From assembly GCA_038396605.1 (NCBI GenBank), contig CP121690.1:2326500-2390499 (forward strand): a DNA stretch of 64,000 nucleotides, given 5' to 3'. This stretch comes from Eubacteriales bacterium mix99. GTDB lineage: Bacteria; Bacillota; Clostridia; Caldicoprobacterales; DTU083. The translations under genes were made by a program, and so were the position numbers. Below, piece by piece: positions 8,583-18,133 of the stretch. Under the pieces are notes generated by a model. The model was not told where the DNA came from, made no database searches, and worked only from the letters and a program-made list of their open reading frames with translations. Within the stretch, counting starts at the first letter, position 1, and the number at the start of each line of letters is the position of its first letter.

Positions 8583-10280
8583 GTGAGCGAGATCCTTATC
8601 ATGATACAGTTCCTTTTTTCTATCATTACAGGACTGTATTTTTTGAATCTGTTGAAGGGACAGCAGGGAAACAAGTCTGCAGTGGAAAAGGAATCAAGAA
8701 AGGAAATGGAGAAGCTTCAGAGGATGCGGGAAATATCCCTGAGTGAACCACTCTCGGAAAAGACACGTCCCAAAACCTTTCAGGATATTATCGGTCAGGA
8801 AGAAGGAATCAAAGCATTGAAGGCAGCATTATGCGGTCCCAATCCCCAGCATATCATTATTTACGGGCCTCCCGGAGTGGGAAAGACCTGTGCTGCCAGG
8901 CTGGTGCTGGAAGAAGCAAAAAAGAATCCCCGGTCGCCTTTCCGGCAGAATGCGAAATTTGTTGAAATGGACGCAACATCGGTACGCTTTGATGAACGGA
9001 GCATAGCCGATCCATTGATTGGTTCGGTTCATGATCCCATCTATCAGGGAGCCGGGCCCCTTGGAATAGCCGGTATTCCCCAGCCCAAGCCGGGAGCGGT
9101 AACGAAGGCACACGGCGGCGTCCTTTTCCTGGATGAAATCGGAGAGCTTCATCCGATTCAAATGAATAAATTGCTGAAGGTTCTGGAGGATCGCAAGGTA
9201 TTTCTGGAAAGCGCCTACTATAACTCGCAGGACACCAATATTCCGCGTCATATCCATGAGATTTTCCAGAAAGGCCTGCCGGCTGATTTTCGTCTGATCG
9301 GGGCTACAACCCGGAATCCGGATGAAATTTCACCGGCGATTCGTTCCCGCTGTCTGGAGGTGTTTTTCCGGTCCCTGAGTCCGGAGGAAATTGGAACCAT
9401 CGCGGAAAATGCGGCGCAAAAAGGCGGATTCGGGATCGAAGGCAAAGCGGTGTCCGTATTAAGCGGATATGCCAGCAATGGCCGGGATGCGGTGAATATC
9501 GTTCAGCTGGCCGGCGGCATTGCCCTCACGGAAGACCGTACCAGAATCACCACAAAGGATGTGGAATGGGTGATCGACAGCGGAAACTATTCCCCCCGTC
9601 CGGAAAAGAAAATTACAGCCGACCCGCAAATAGGATGTGTCAACGGGCTGGCCATATACGGTCCCAATCTGGGTGCCGTGATGGACATTGAGGCAACGGC
9701 CATTCCTGTAGCCAAGGGAAAAGGCATCTTTACGGTAACCGGTATGATTGATGAAGAGGAAATCGGCGGGGAAGGCAAGAGAGTCCGCAGAAAGAGTACA
9801 GCCAGGGGCTCGGTGGATAATGTCATGACAGTTATCCGAAAGTATCTGAATATCGATACGAGGGATTATGACATTCATTTGAATTTCCCTGGTGGAACAC
9901 CGGTGGACGGGCCTTCTGCCGGGACTGCGATCCTGACTGCCATATATTCTGCCATCACCGGGAAGACCATTGACAATAAAATTGCCATGACCGGGGAGGT
10001 TTCCATTCGGGGAAATGTCAAACCGGTGGGCGGGGTGCCTGTCAAGATCAAGGCAGCTGCTCAGGCCGGTGCGGAAAGGGTACTGATTCCCCTGGAAAAC
10101 GATCAGGAACAGTTTGAGAATGAAAAGATTCAGGTTCTTCCGGTCAGCCGGGTGGAGGAAGTCATCCGGCTTTCTATGTATCCGTCCGGAGGAAAAGGTT
10201 CGCTGCCATCCGTTCAGACGGGAGCCGAATTGCTGACTGCTTCCGGATCAAGAAAGAAAGGCTTCGATTGCACATATTGA
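8583..10280 (+). CDS. lonB: LonB, membrane-anchored Lon-like protease
   Basis: The 565-residue product aligns from memory with Bacillus LonB, a protease made in the forespore under sigma-F. An N-terminal membrane helix (about 5-24) is followed by an AAA+ domain with Walker [10 protein letters not shown] and Walker B GGVLFLDEIGE, then a Lon-type protease domain with catalytic Ser in VDGPSAGTAI and Lys in GGVPVKIKAA. It lacks the large Lon N-terminal domain. GGAAAGGAAGG at 8563-8573 favours GTG 8583 (or TTG 8580) over the ATG at 8574, which abuts the SD. It lies between clpX and lon, the usual place in sporulating Firmicutes; I could not identify a sporulation promoter. Confidence 0.93.
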   Translation: MSEILIMIQFLFSIITGLYFLNLLKGQQGNKSAVEKESRKEMEKLQRMREISLSEPLSEKTRPKTFQDIIGQEEGIKALKAALCGPNPQHIIIYGPPGVGKTCAARLVLEEAKKNPRSPFRQNAKFVEMDATSVRFDERSIADPLIGSVHDPIYQGAGPLGIAGIPQPKPGAVTKAHGGVLFLDEIGELHPIQMNKLLKVLEDRKVFLESAYYNSQDTNIPRHIHEIFQKGLPADFRLIGATTRNPDEISPAIRSRCLEVFFRSLSPEEIGTIAENAAQKGGFGIEGKAVSVLSGYASNGRDAVNIVQLAGGIALTEDRTRITTKDVEWVIDSGNYSPRPEKKITADPQIGCVNGLAIYGPNLGAVMDIEATAIPVAKGKGIFTVTGMIDEEEIGGEGKRVRRKSTARGSVDNVMTVIRKYLNIDTRDYDIHLNFPGGTPVDGPSAGTAILTAIYSAITGKTIDNKIAMTGEVSIRGNVKPVGGVPVKIKAAAQAGAERVLIPLENDQEQFENEKIQVLPVSRVEEVIRLSMYPSGGKGSLPSVQTGAELLTASGSRKKGFDCTY

Positions 10281-10296
10281 CATAATTCGGTATAAT
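10268..10296 (+). promoter_or_regulatory. Promoter of lon
   Basis: TATAAT at 10291-10296 has a weak -35, TTGCAC, 17 bases upstream. The nearby TTGACA at 10277 is only eight bases from the -10 and cannot serve. Confidence 0.5.
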
Positions 10297-10340
10297 ATGA
10301 GGGAAACGCAGTACAGACAGATACAAGGAGTGATTACCGA

Positions 10341-12707
10341 ATGAGCAATGAGCCGGTCAAAAGGCTTCCTTTGCTGTCATTAAGGGGTTTAACGATCTTT
10401 CCGTATATGATGTTGCATTTTGATGTCGGGAGACCGAAATCCATTGCCGCGCTGGAAGCGGCAATGGTGAACAACCAGGAGATTTTTCTCGTTACGCAGA
10501 AGGATGCAAAGCTGGAGGAACCAAAATCGGAAGATGTTTTTCAAGTTGGGACCATATCAAAAATCAAGCAGCTGCTGAAGCTGCCTGGTGATACGGTCCG
10601 GGTGCTGATTGATGGCCTGGAGAGGGGGCGGATCCTGGAGTTTACAAAAGAGGATCCTTATTATGAAGTCGAAGTTGCCACTCCACCAAAATACGAATCC
10701 AAAGAAGTAGATCTGCAGCTGGAGGCATTGTCCCGCAAGGTTTTGTCTGTTTTTGAGGACTATGTCAAGTTGGGCAATAAGGTGTCTCCGGAAACCCTCC
10801 TGACCGTGGACAATCCGGGGGATCCGGTCCGGCTGGCGGACATCATTGCCGCCAACACCCTGGTAAAGACCCCGGATAAGCAAAAGATCCTGGAAGCATT
10901 TCATCCCGTAAAGAGGCTGGAGATCCTGTATGATATGCTGATACGGGAAATTGAGATTCTGAAGATTGAGAATCAGATTGACTCAAGGGTAAAAAAACAG
11001 GTCGACAAGGTGCAGAAAGAATATTATTTGCGGGAGCAAATGAAAGCAATTCAGAAGGAATTGGGAGAAAGTGAAGGACTATCCGGTGAAATTGAGGAAT
11101 ATGAGGGAAAAATAGAAAAGGCAGGCCTGCCCGGGGAAGCTCATGAAAAGGCCTCCAGGGAACTGAGCCGGCTGGCGAAAATGGGACCGGGGTCCGCAGA
11201 AGGTTCGGTCATCCGGACCTACCTGGACTGGATACTGGACCTTCCGTGGAATACCGAGACGGAAGACAATCTGGATCTTCGCAATGCAGCAAGGATATTG
11301 GATGAGGACCATTATGGGCTGGAAAATGTAAAGGAGCGCGTCGTGGAATACCTGGCTGTCCGACAGCTGACGAAAAGCATGAAAGGACCAATCCTTTGTT
11401 TTGTCGGGCCTCCCGGTGTCGGCAAGACATCCATCGCCAGGTCCATTGCCCGGGCCCTGAACCGGAAGTTCGTCCGGATGTCGGTGGGCGGGGTACGGGA
11501 CGAAGCGGAAATACGCGGACACCGGCGTACCTATGTGGGAGCCATTCCCGGCCGAATCCTCGCATCCATTAAACAGGCCGGATCCAGGAATCCGGTTTTC
11601 CTGCTGGATGAAATCGATAAGATGGGCAACGACTTTCGCGGGGATCCTGCTTCCGCCCTGCTGGAGGTATTGGACGGAGAGCAGAACAATACCTTCCGGG
11701 ACCATTATCTGGAGCTGCCTTTCGATTTGTCCGGGGCCATGTTCCTGACTACGGCAAATACGCTGGAAACTGTACCACGGCCCCTTCTGGACCGTATGGA
11801 GGTCATATCGGTCTCCGGTTACACCGAAGAGGAAAAGCGGAATATCGCATCCGGCTATCTCATCCCCAAACAGATGAAGGAGCATGGGATACCGAAAAAC
11901 GGCATCCGTATGTCGAACCAGACCATTCAGGACATCATTCGCTCCTATACCCGGGAATCCGGTGTGCGGGGTCTGGAACGGCAGATTGCAACGATCTGTC
12001 GGAAGACAGCACGGAAATTAGTGGAATCGAAAGGCGCAAGCGTCCGCATTTCCGAAAGCAATCTTCATAAATATCTTGGCGTTCCCAGGTTTCATTACGA
12101 CAAAGTCCCCAGTCAGAATGAAGCAGGAGTTGTAACCGGACTTGCCTGGACTTCCGTTGGCGGAGAAACCCTGTCCATTGAGGTTCTTCCCATGTCCGGC
12201 ACCGGGAGGCTTGTCCTGACCGGACAGCTTGGAGATGTTATGAAGGAATCGGCACAGGCCGGTTTCAGTTATATCCGTTCCCGGGCGAAGGAGTTTGGCC
12301 TGCGGGATGATTTTCATGAGAATACCGACATCCATATTCACATTCCGGAAGGGGCCATACCGAAAGACGGCCCGTCTGCAGGGATTACCATGACGACCGC
12401 GGTACTTTCCGCACTGACGGAAATACCGGTAAAAAGCGACGTTGCCATGACAGGGGAGATTACCTTAAGAGGCCGGATTCTCCCCATCGGCGGACTGAAA
12501 GAAAAATTACTGGCTGCCCATCGGGCAGGCATCCGGAAGGTTCTGATTCCCCGTGAAAATGAGGAAGACCTGGAGGACATCCCGGACAATGTAAAAAGAA
12601 AGGTGGAAATTGTTCCGGTGGATTCCATGGATGATGTGCTTGTCCATGCACTGACCAGAATGCCGGGACCTTCCGACGGTGCAGAAGATGAAAATAAAAA
12701 AGGCTGA
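10341..12707 (+). CDS. lon: ATP-dependent protease La (Lon)
   Basis: Lon degrades misfolded and regulatory proteins in the cytoplasm. The 788-residue product has the N-terminal substrate-binding domain (about 8-205, from [15 protein letters not shown]), a coiled linker, an AAA+ module with Walker [12 protein letters not shown] and Walker [11 protein letters not shown], and the C-terminal protease domain with catalytic Ser in [10 protein letters not shown] and Lys in [14 protein letters not shown]. Length is typical. It has its own promoter and AAGGAG-type SD, and its last codons overlap the start of engB. Confidence 0.96.
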   Translation: MSNEPVKRLPLLSLRGLTIFPYMMLHFDVGRPKSIAALEAAMVNNQEIFLVTQKDAKLEEPKSEDVFQVGTISKIKQLLKLPGDTVRVLIDGLERGRILEFTKEDPYYEVEVATPPKYESKEVDLQLEALSRKVLSVFEDYVKLGNKVSPETLLTVDNPGDPVRLADIIAANTLVKTPDKQKILEAFHPVKRLEILYDMLIREIEILKIENQIDSRVKKQVDKVQKEYYLREQMKAIQKELGESEGLSGEIEEYEGKIEKAGLPGEAHEKASRELSRLAKMGPGSAEGSVIRTYLDWILDLPWNTETEDNLDLRNAARILDEDHYGLENVKERVVEYLAVRQLTKSMKGPILCFVGPPGVGKTSIARSIARALNRKFVRMSVGGVRDEAEIRGHRRTYVGAIPGRILASIKQAGSRNPVFLLDEIDKMGNDFRGDPASALLEVLDGEQNNTFRDHYLELPFDLSGAMFLTTANTLETVPRPLLDRMEVISVSGYTEEEKRNIASGYLIPKQMKEHGIPKNGIRMSNQTIQDIIRSYTRESGVRGLERQIATICRKTARKLVESKGASVRISESNLHKYLGVPRFHYDKVPSQNEAGVVTGLAWTSVGGETLSIEVLPMSGTGRLVLTGQLGDVMKESAQAGFSYIRSRAKEFGLRDDFHENTDIHIHIPEGAIPKDGPSAGITMTTAVLSALTEIPVKSDVAMTGEITLRGRILPIGGLKEKLLAAHRAGIRKVLIPRENEEDLEDIPDNVKRKVEIVPVDSMDDVLVHALTRMPGPSDGAEDENKKG

Positions 12708-13275
12708 ATTCATAACAAGCGCAATGAGCGCCGCACAGTATCCACGGGGAAGGGATCCCCATATTGCCATGATCGGAAAGTCCAATATCGGGAAATCCTC
12801 TTTGATCAATGCCATGACGAACCGGAACAAATTGGCCAGGACCAGCGGCCGTCCAGGTAAAACAAGATTGATTAATTTTTTTCGGATCAATGATTCTTTT
12901 TTTCTGGTGGACCTCCCGGGGTATGGCTTTGCAAAAGCAGCCAAATCGGAAAGGGAGAGATGGGGAGCCATGATGGAGGAATATCTGGCAAGGGATTCCC
13001 GGCTGAAAGGGATGATCTTCATCGTGGATATCCGCCATGATCCCACCGCAGAAGATATTCAGATGGCGGAATGGATCCGGTATTACCAGGTTCCGGTCCT
13101 GGTGGCCGTATCCAAGTCCGATAAACTGGGCAAAACCCGGAGAAAACCGGAGGCGGACCGGGTTATGGGCCAATTGGGATTTTCCCAGGATGTTCCGGCG
13201 GTTTTCTGTTCCGCTGTTTCCAGAGAGGGGATAAGGGATTTGCTGCATCAGCTGGATGCCTTCCTGATTTCCTGA
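12688..13275 (+). CDS. engB: Ribosome-biogenesis GTPase EngB (YsxC/YihA)
   Basis: EngB is an essential GTPase needed for 50S subunit maturation. The 195-residue product has G1 [10 protein letters not shown]2 [10 protein letters not shown]3 DLPGYGFA, G4 SKSDK and G5 SAVS in order. ATG 12688 was chosen because known homologues begin MKVTKSE-like, matching MKIKKAE here. The start lies inside the end of lon (20-base overlap), implying translational coupling, and ends the tig-to-engB string. Confidence 0.93.
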   Translation: MKIKKAEFITSAMSAAQYPRGRDPHIAMIGKSNIGKSSLINAMTNRNKLARTSGRPGKTRLINFFRINDSFFLVDLPGYGFAKAAKSERERWGAMMEEYLARDSRLKGMIFIVDIRHDPTAEDIQMAEWIRYYQVPVLVAVSKSDKLGKTRRKPEADRVMGQLGFSQDVPAVFCSAVSREGIRDLLHQLDAFLIS

Positions 13276-13282
13276 AAGCTGC

Positions 13283-13313
13283 AGCCGGATGTGCTAGGGA
13301 ATTTCATCCGGCT
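13283..13313. terminator. Hairpin between convergent genes (possible bidirectional terminator)
   Basis: AGCCGGATG pairs with CATCCGGCT across a 13-base loop. It spans the stop codon of the minus-strand gene. No T-run follows on either strand, so terminator function is uncertain. Confidence 0.35.
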
Positions 13314-14913
13314 CCTCTTCCGGATTGATCCGGATACTGATGTTTCCCAAACGGATCTCTTCGTCTTCCTTTTCTGCATTTTCATTTTCAGGCGCATCCG
13401 GAGCGGGCCGGTTGCCCTCCGGATTCCTGCCGGTATCCATTTCCGATTTCTGTTCTTCCGTGTCCTGTTTTTCCGTTTCCTTTCCCTCTGTATCCGGGCC
13501 TTTGTTCCCGCTTTCCGGATCGGTCGGAGATTTGGAAGCCTCTGCTGCAATGGAATCCTTTGAAGGAGTCTTTGGTCGGACAGGCAAGTCAGAGGAAGGA
13601 AATCTTCTGCTTTCCCTTCGGATCTGCTCCATATCAAACGACAGTCTTCGGACCTGCGCATTCACTTGGAAAAAGTTTTTGTCTTTTTGTCGGATATGAT
13701 CCTGCATCTCATATAGGCTGTGCTGGAAGGCATCCATTCTGGCATTGTTCTGGTCCAGTTTTTTCGATAGCTTTCGGACGTCCTGCTGTACGGAGGTATC
13801 CGGCGGGGCGGGAAAGGCCCTCGCTTCCGGATCCTGTTTCTTCCGGTGGCCGGCTTGCTGTGCCTTCTTTTTTCCGTCCGGCCTGTTTTCCCGGATACTG
13901 CTGTCCGGGTTTCCGGCAGACCATGTAAAGCCAGGATAGCCATCCCCCAGGTCCATCATCGTATGGGATGCACCGTCCATTGTTTTGGTAATGTGCAGAT
14001 AGGGAATGAGTTTCTGATCCGGGATTTCGCGGGTAGTCTCCCAGTGCTGGTCCGTCGGTTCCTTCCGGCTGCCCATGCCTTTCTTTCCCTGAATCCAAAA
14101 ACAATGAGGTCCTCTTTCGGAAAAAATGCACGGAACCTGGACGGGATTGGGGCCTTCCCATATACAGACATCCGGATCGGCAGAGCTCGGCGCCCTGGAA
14201 TTGGTATCAATTTTTTTGTAATTCAGACGGTATTTTGGATTGGCATCTTCGCACCATATCATATGCAGGAGCCCGTCGGTGTCCACTGTGCCGTTGAAAT
14301 TGCTGCATCTGTCCGGTTTCTGAAACAGAGTGACAGGTCTCGACCAGATCCGCTGCAGGTTGTCAAACCGGATGAGACAGCATTGCGTGTGGCCCCGGAG
14401 GATTTTGGTATAGATACACACTAGATTTCCACTCTTATCATTTGTGACCAGTTGAGGCGTGGCATTTTGATCGGTGAGGAAATGCAGGAGAACCTTGCTT
14501 TTCCATCTGCCATTTTCGGAATAGGAATGCACAAAGGATTCCTGTGCCCGTTTCAGCGAGTTTTCAATATAATAAAACAGATGGACATGAGAAGCGTTGG
14601 ACAGAACCGAAAGCCAGGAGATATCCTCGAATCTGGAGGAAACACGATATACCGTACGCTGGTACCACTGTCTCCCGTCCCATTCATAATAAATCAGCTG
14701 CTTTCCCAGGGTATAGGCGAGCAGACAGATTCGATCCTGATTGTCCATGGTAACACTGAAAAAGCGGACGGTTTTTCCGTCAATCGGGATCTTTTCCGAC
14801 CATTGGCCGTTTTCCCTGCAGGCATACTGTATTTTTTGTTGATCGGAAAGGGTGAAGAACCATTGCTTTTCCAGGGAATCTTCCACGAAATAGGGGAAAC
14901 TGGTTTTTCTCAT
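13294..14913 (-). CDS. Uncharacterised protein: propeller-like repeats, coiled coil, acidic tail
   Basis: I do not recognise this 539-residue protein. The first 330 residues contain repeating strands with Tyr/Trp/Gly patterns (for example YYEWDGRQWYQRTVY, HSYSENGRWKSKVLL, LIRFDNLQRIWSRPV), suggesting a beta-propeller of about five to seven blades. Residues about 340-390 are basic and Gln/Lys-rich, about 385-445 look like a coiled coil (VRKLSKKLDQNNARMD through MEQIRRES), and the last 90 are charged and low-complexity. No signal peptide or membrane helix is visible. ATG 14913 has AAGGAGG eight bases upstream. It diverges from the next gene, which has a sporulation-like promoter. Confidence 0.7.
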   Translation of the reverse strand: MRKTSFPYFVEDSLEKQWFFTLSDQQKIQYACRENGQWSEKIPIDGKTVRFFSVTMDNQDRICLLAYTLGKQLIYYEWDGRQWYQRTVYRVSSRFEDISWLSVLSNASHVHLFYYIENSLKRAQESFVHSYSENGRWKSKVLLHFLTDQNATPQLVTNDKSGNLVCIYTKILRGHTQCCLIRFDNLQRIWSRPVTLFQKPDRCSNFNGTVDTDGLLHMIWCEDANPKYRLNYKKIDTNSRAPSSADPDVCIWEGPNPVQVPCIFSERGPHCFWIQGKKGMGSRKEPTDQHWETTREIPDQKLIPYLHITKTMDGASHTMMDLGDGYPGFTWSAGNPDSSIRENRPDGKKKAQQAGHRKKQDPEARAFPAPPDTSVQQDVRKLSKKLDQNNARMDAFQHSLYEMQDHIRQKDKNFFQVNAQVRRLSFDMEQIRRESRRFPSSDLPVRPKTPSKDSIAAEASKSPTDPESGNKGPDTEGKETEKQDTEEQKSEMDTGRNPEGNRPAPDAPENENAEKEDEEIRLGNISIRINPEEEPDEIP

Positions 14914-15013
14914 GGTGATTTCCTCCTTATCCTCCATACTCCAAACGGTTTCAAAACAATACGTCTGATATAACTTATGAGAGGCCAGTATAAAATATCA
15001 CTTCAAAGCAGGC

Positions 15014-15036
15014 ACAATCAAATCGATATTCACATA
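15014..15036 (+). promoter_or_regulatory. Candidate sigma-K-type promoter
   Basis: AC at 15014-15015, exactly 17 bases, then CATATCATG from 15033. The sigma-K consensus is AC-N16/17-CATAnnnTA, so only the last base differs. No sigma-A type pair was seen nearby on this strand. Confidence 0.35.
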
Positions 15037-15095
15037 TCATGGCTAATGAGAGAAGGGAGTTCTCTCATATTCCATTAGGAAAAGGGGGTTTATTG

Positions 15096-15857
15096 ATGTC
15101 TTTTTATTCCTACAAGAATGAAGGAAATCCTCGTTGCCCGGGAAGGATCGGATTTGACGGATTGAAGAACATACTTGAGAAGGTCTGCGTTCAGGTGAAC
15201 AAAGTCTATGACTCCTGCTTGCAGCAGGAGACAATCAACGATGTGAGGATTGTCCTGAAGGAAGTCTGCAAGAGCCATAAGAATTTCATGCCTCCGTTGA
15301 CGTTTGTCAGTTGCCGGAGCACGTCGGTAAAGGGAAAACTGGTTGGAACCCGTATTGACAGGCTGCAGGACCGTCCCAACTTCGCCCGTGTCCGTACCAA
15401 AGTAGAGATACCGATTGAAGTGGTATTTGAAGACTGTGAAGGACGGCAGGGTACAGGTACGGCCGTTATCACCGTACCCAAGGACGTTGTTCTCTATGTG
15501 CCGGATGAGTCTGTGATTCCGTTCCAACTGGAGAGCATTGTAAATGCAATCTGTGTATCCGGACGGTTTATACCGGGTGATACCTTCCGATTTGATGTCG
15601 ATGTCTGTCTGACCATTATACTCAAGATCATTGCCAAGGTGGAGCTGCTGATTCCCGCATTTGGCTTCTGTGAAATTCCTCCCTGCGAAGAATTCTCGGA
15701 ATCCGTATGTGACGATATCTTCAATCTGCCTCTGTTCCCTCCTCAGCTGGAAGATGTCTGCGGAGACAGGAACGAACCCAGGAATGAACCCGGGTGCGAT
15801 CCCGGATGTGCACCCAAAAGAGGCCTCAGCATTCAGAAAGAGGATACCAAGGAATGA
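15096..15857 (+). CDS. Conserved clostridial-type protein with scattered cysteines, possibly spore-coat related
   Basis: The 253-residue product is not a family I can name with certainty. It has about 15 cysteines spread along its length, a Val/Ile-rich beta-strand core (VRTKVEIPIEVVFEDC, TAVITVPKDVVLYVP), a hydrophobic segment around ILKIIAKVELLIP and a C-terminal C-E-IPPCEEF / GCDPGCAPK tail. No signal peptide is seen. AAAAGGGGG lies seven bases ahead of ATG 15096; the in-frame ATG at 15039 has no SD. A sigma-K-like promoter upstream and the cysteine content suggest a spore outer-layer protein, but that is inference. Confidence 0.65.
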   Translation: MSFYSYKNEGNPRCPGRIGFDGLKNILEKVCVQVNKVYDSCLQQETINDVRIVLKEVCKSHKNFMPPLTFVSCRSTSVKGKLVGTRIDRLQDRPNFARVRTKVEIPIEVVFEDCEGRQGTGTAVITVPKDVVLYVPDESVIPFQLESIVNAICVSGRFIPGDTFRFDVDVCLTIILKIIAKVELLIPAFGFCEIPPCEEFSESVCDDIFNLPLFPPQLEDVCGDRNEPRNEPGCDPGCAPKRGLSIQKEDTKE

Positions 15858-15922
15858 AAGCAGGCTGAAATGGGAAACATGGCAGGAATTTCAGCAAATG
15901 AAAATTGAGGAATTCCGAAAAA

Positions 15923-15955
15923 GGGCATGCTATTTCGATAGCTGCTCTTTTTTTT
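15923..15955 (+). terminator. Intrinsic terminator with UUCG loop
   Basis: GGGCA-T-GCTAT pairs with ATAGC-TGCTC around a TTCG tetraloop and is followed by eight T residues. It isolates the van cluster from the upstream gene. Confidence 0.85.
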
Positions 15956-16026
15956 GTGGGCAGCGGGAAAGTCGGATGCACAGCCGGAGATGGCGCAGTC
16001 CGGACAGAAGGGAGAAAAGGAAGCGG

Positions 16027-16055
16027 TTGTCAGGATGCCGGTATCCGGATATAAT
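16027..16055 (+). promoter_or_regulatory. Promoter of vanR-vanS
   Basis: TTGTCA at 16027-16032, 17 bases, TATAAT at 16050-16055; about 95 bases upstream of the vanR start. Confidence 0.6.
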
Positions 16056-16151
16056 GGATGGGAGCCTTTGTCAGGGCAGGGCGGGATCAGGCCTGTCTCA
16101 GGCGGCAAAGGGGAAAAAGCAAAAATGGTAAATGGTAAGGAGCAGGGGACC

Positions 16152-16850
16152 GTGAAAGCAAATATACTGGTCGTGGATGATGAACAATCCATTGCGGATC
16201 TGATTGAAGTATATCTGAAGAACGAAGACTACAGGGTGTTCAAGTTCTATAACGGACAGGATGCCCTGAACTGTGTGGAAAAGGAATCCGTGGATCTGGC
16301 AATCCTGGATGTGATGCTTCCGGATGAAGACGGATTCTCCATCTGCCGGAAGATCCGGGAGAAGCATAACTTTCCGGTCATTATGCTGACGGCAAAAGAT
16401 GGGGAAATTGACAAAATCAATGGCCTGATGCTGGGCGCGGATGATTATATTACCAAGCCCTTTCAGCCTTTGGAACTGGTTGCCAGGGTAAAGGCACAAT
16501 TACGGCGGTTCCGGCAATATAACACATCCAAACCGGCCCGGGAGGACCACACCATCGTGTTTTCCGGTCTGGTGCTGGATCAGGACAAGCACATCTGTAT
16601 GCTGAACGAACGGATGCTTTCCCTGACTCCCATTGAGTTTTCTATTTTATGGGTACTGGCGTCCAACCGGGGGCGGGTGGTCAGTGCAGAGGAACTGTTC
16701 CGCAAGGTATGGAAGGACAGGTACTTCTCCAGCAGCAACAATACCGTCATGGTGCATATCCGGCATCTGCGTGGGAAAATGCATGACAGTGCAGAGCATC
16801 CGAAATACATCAAAACGGTATGGGGGGTGGGATATAAAATTGAGGAATAA
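16152..16850 (+). CDS. vanR: VanR-type response regulator (OmpR family)
   Basis: The 232-residue product has a receiver domain with acidic pair Asp9-Asp10, phospho-acceptor Asp53 in LAILDVMLPDEDG and Lys102 in ITKPFQP, followed by an OmpR-type winged helix (about 130-230, ending YIKTVWGVGYKIEE). It resembles the VanR branch that serves vanA/B/G clusters. AAGGAG nine bases upstream favours GTG 16152; an ATG at 16125 is the alternative. It is followed immediately by its kinase and then the vanG genes, so it should activate the array of repeats upstream of vanG when phosphorylated. Confidence 0.87.
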   Translation: MKANILVVDDEQSIADLIEVYLKNEDYRVFKFYNGQDALNCVEKESVDLAILDVMLPDEDGFSICRKIREKHNFPVIMLTAKDGEIDKINGLMLGADDYITKPFQPLELVARVKAQLRRFRQYNTSKPAREDHTIVFSGLVLDQDKHICMLNERMLSLTPIEFSILWVLASNRGRVVSAEELFRKVWKDRYFSSSNNTVMVHIRHLRGKMHDSAEHPKYIKTVWGVGYKIEE

Positions 16851-17946
16851 GCCCTTCCGATCAACATTCACCCGAAAAATGATTCTTCGGTGTGTCCGAA
16901 TGGGATTGCTCGCCTCGCTGGGGTATGTGCTTCTTATCGCTGCTGCATACTTTGTCCTTCACAGGATGATCGTCTGGCAGCCATCTCTGCTTTATGACTT
17001 TCTTGAGAGCCTGGAACCATTTGTTACGCTCCTGATTCCGGTGGGCTGGCTGATTCTGATTCTGGCTGTCATTTATCTGCAATGGAAACGAACCGTAGGG
17101 TACATTGAGCAGGTCGTGACGGCAAGTGCGGATCTGGTCCGGCCGGACAAGGAATTTGTCCGGCTGCCGGAAGAGCTCCGGGAGGTGGAGGACAGGATGA
17201 ACCAGATCAAGCGGACCGCATTGAAAAATGAACAGAAAGCAAGGGAGGCGGAGCGGCGCAAAAACGATCTGGTGGTCAACATTGCCCATGATATCCGGAC
17301 GCCGCTTTCTTCCGTCATCGGATATCTGAGTCTTCTGGATGAAGCGCCGGATATGCCGGAGAAGCAGCGTCGGAAGTACACCGGCATTACACTGGAAAAG
17401 GCATACCGCCTGGAACAGCTGATGAATGAGTTCTTTGAAATCACAAGGTTCAATGTCAGCTCCATTGTATTGAACATGGGGGAGATTCATCTGGCTTTTA
17501 TGCTGCAGCAAATGGCAGATGAATTCTATCCCATGCTGTCCCCGCAGAACAAAAAGGCGGTGGTGCAGGCACCCGGGGATCTTATTTTGTGGGGAGATGC
17601 CGACAAGCTGTCCCGGGTGTTCAACAATATTCTGAAAAACGCCATTGCTTACAGCTATGATGGGAGCACCATTGCCATTACCGCCATGGAACGGGAAGGA
17701 AAGGTGATCATTCAGTTTACCAATCAGGGGGATCCGATTCCGAAACAGAAACTTTCCACCATTTTTGAACGATTCTTCCGGCTGGATGCCGCCCGCTCCT
17801 CAAAAACGGGAGGAACAGGGCTGGGCCTGGCCATCGCCAAGGAAATTGTGATGGCTCACAAAGGCACCATTACTGCGGAAAGCAACGAGACCAAAACCAG
17901 ATTTACCGTTGTCCTGCCAAACCGCAGGGGAAAGCAAAGAGGCTGA
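16840..17946 (+). CDS. vanS: VanS-type sensor histidine kinase
   Basis: The 368-residue membrane kinase has two transmembrane helices (about 17-39 and 60-81) enclosing only about 20 external residues, a HAMP-like linker, the dimerisation/phosphoacceptor box NIAHDIRTPLSS with His150, the N box NNILKNAIAYS and the G box GTGLGLAIAKEIV. A tiny sensor loop like this is usual in VanS of vanG-type clusters. Translation probably starts at TTG 16840, overlapping the end of vanR by 11 bases with a GGGGGTGGG SD upstream. Confidence 0.85.
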   Translation: MRNKPFRSTFTRKMILRCVRMGLLASLGYVLLIAAAYFVLHRMIVWQPSLLYDFLESLEPFVTLLIPVGWLILILAVIYLQWKRTVGYIEQVVTASADLVRPDKEFVRLPEELREVEDRMNQIKRTALKNEQKAREAERRKNDLVVNIAHDIRTPLSSVIGYLSLLDEAPDMPEKQRRKYTGITLEKAYRLEQLMNEFFEITRFNVSSIVLNMGEIHLAFMLQQMADEFYPMLSPQNKKAVVQAPGDLILWGDADKLSRVFNNILKNAIAYSYDGSTIAITAMEREGKVIIQFTNQGDPIPKQKLSTIFERFFRLDAARSSKTGGTGLGLAIAKEIVMAHKGTITAESNETKTRFTVVLPNRRGKQRG

Positions 17947-17975
17947 AAGGGGAAAAATGACCTGGCTCTTTGTAG

Positions 17976-18017
17976 AATCCTAATCATTTCATAAGCTTTT
18001 CTTAAGGCTTTGACAAG
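17976..18017 (+). repeat. Phased direct repeats upstream of vanG (probable VanR operator)
   Basis: TTTCATAAG (17987), TTTCTTAAG (17998) and TTTGACAAG (18009) recur every 11 bases exactly; a degenerate fourth copy, AATCCTAAT, lies at 17976. OmpR-family regulators bind such helically phased direct repeats as tandem dimers. A plausible -10, TAGAAT, is at 18050-18055 with no good -35, as expected for an activated promoter. Confidence 0.6.
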
Positions 18018-18133
18018 TTAAAATTCCCATCCGGCCTGTCTGATTTCGATAGAATGAACTATGAAACCGGGCAGGCCATTTATTTTGCCCGCTTCGGGAT
18101 GAGGAAACAATTGATGCAAAAGGAGTCCTTTTT

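Noticed and set aside
10277-10296. TTGACA directly before TATAAT upstream of lon
   Set aside because: The spacing is only eight bases, so the two cannot act as -35 and -10 together.
13325-14424. Several plus-strand frames opposite the propeller-like gene
   Set aside because: They are shadows of a gene that has a clear SD and protein-like composition on the minus strand.
18033-18077. GGCCTG ... CAGGCC inverted repeat in the vanG leader
   Set aside because: Six-base arms 33 bases apart are too weak to claim a regulatory hairpin.
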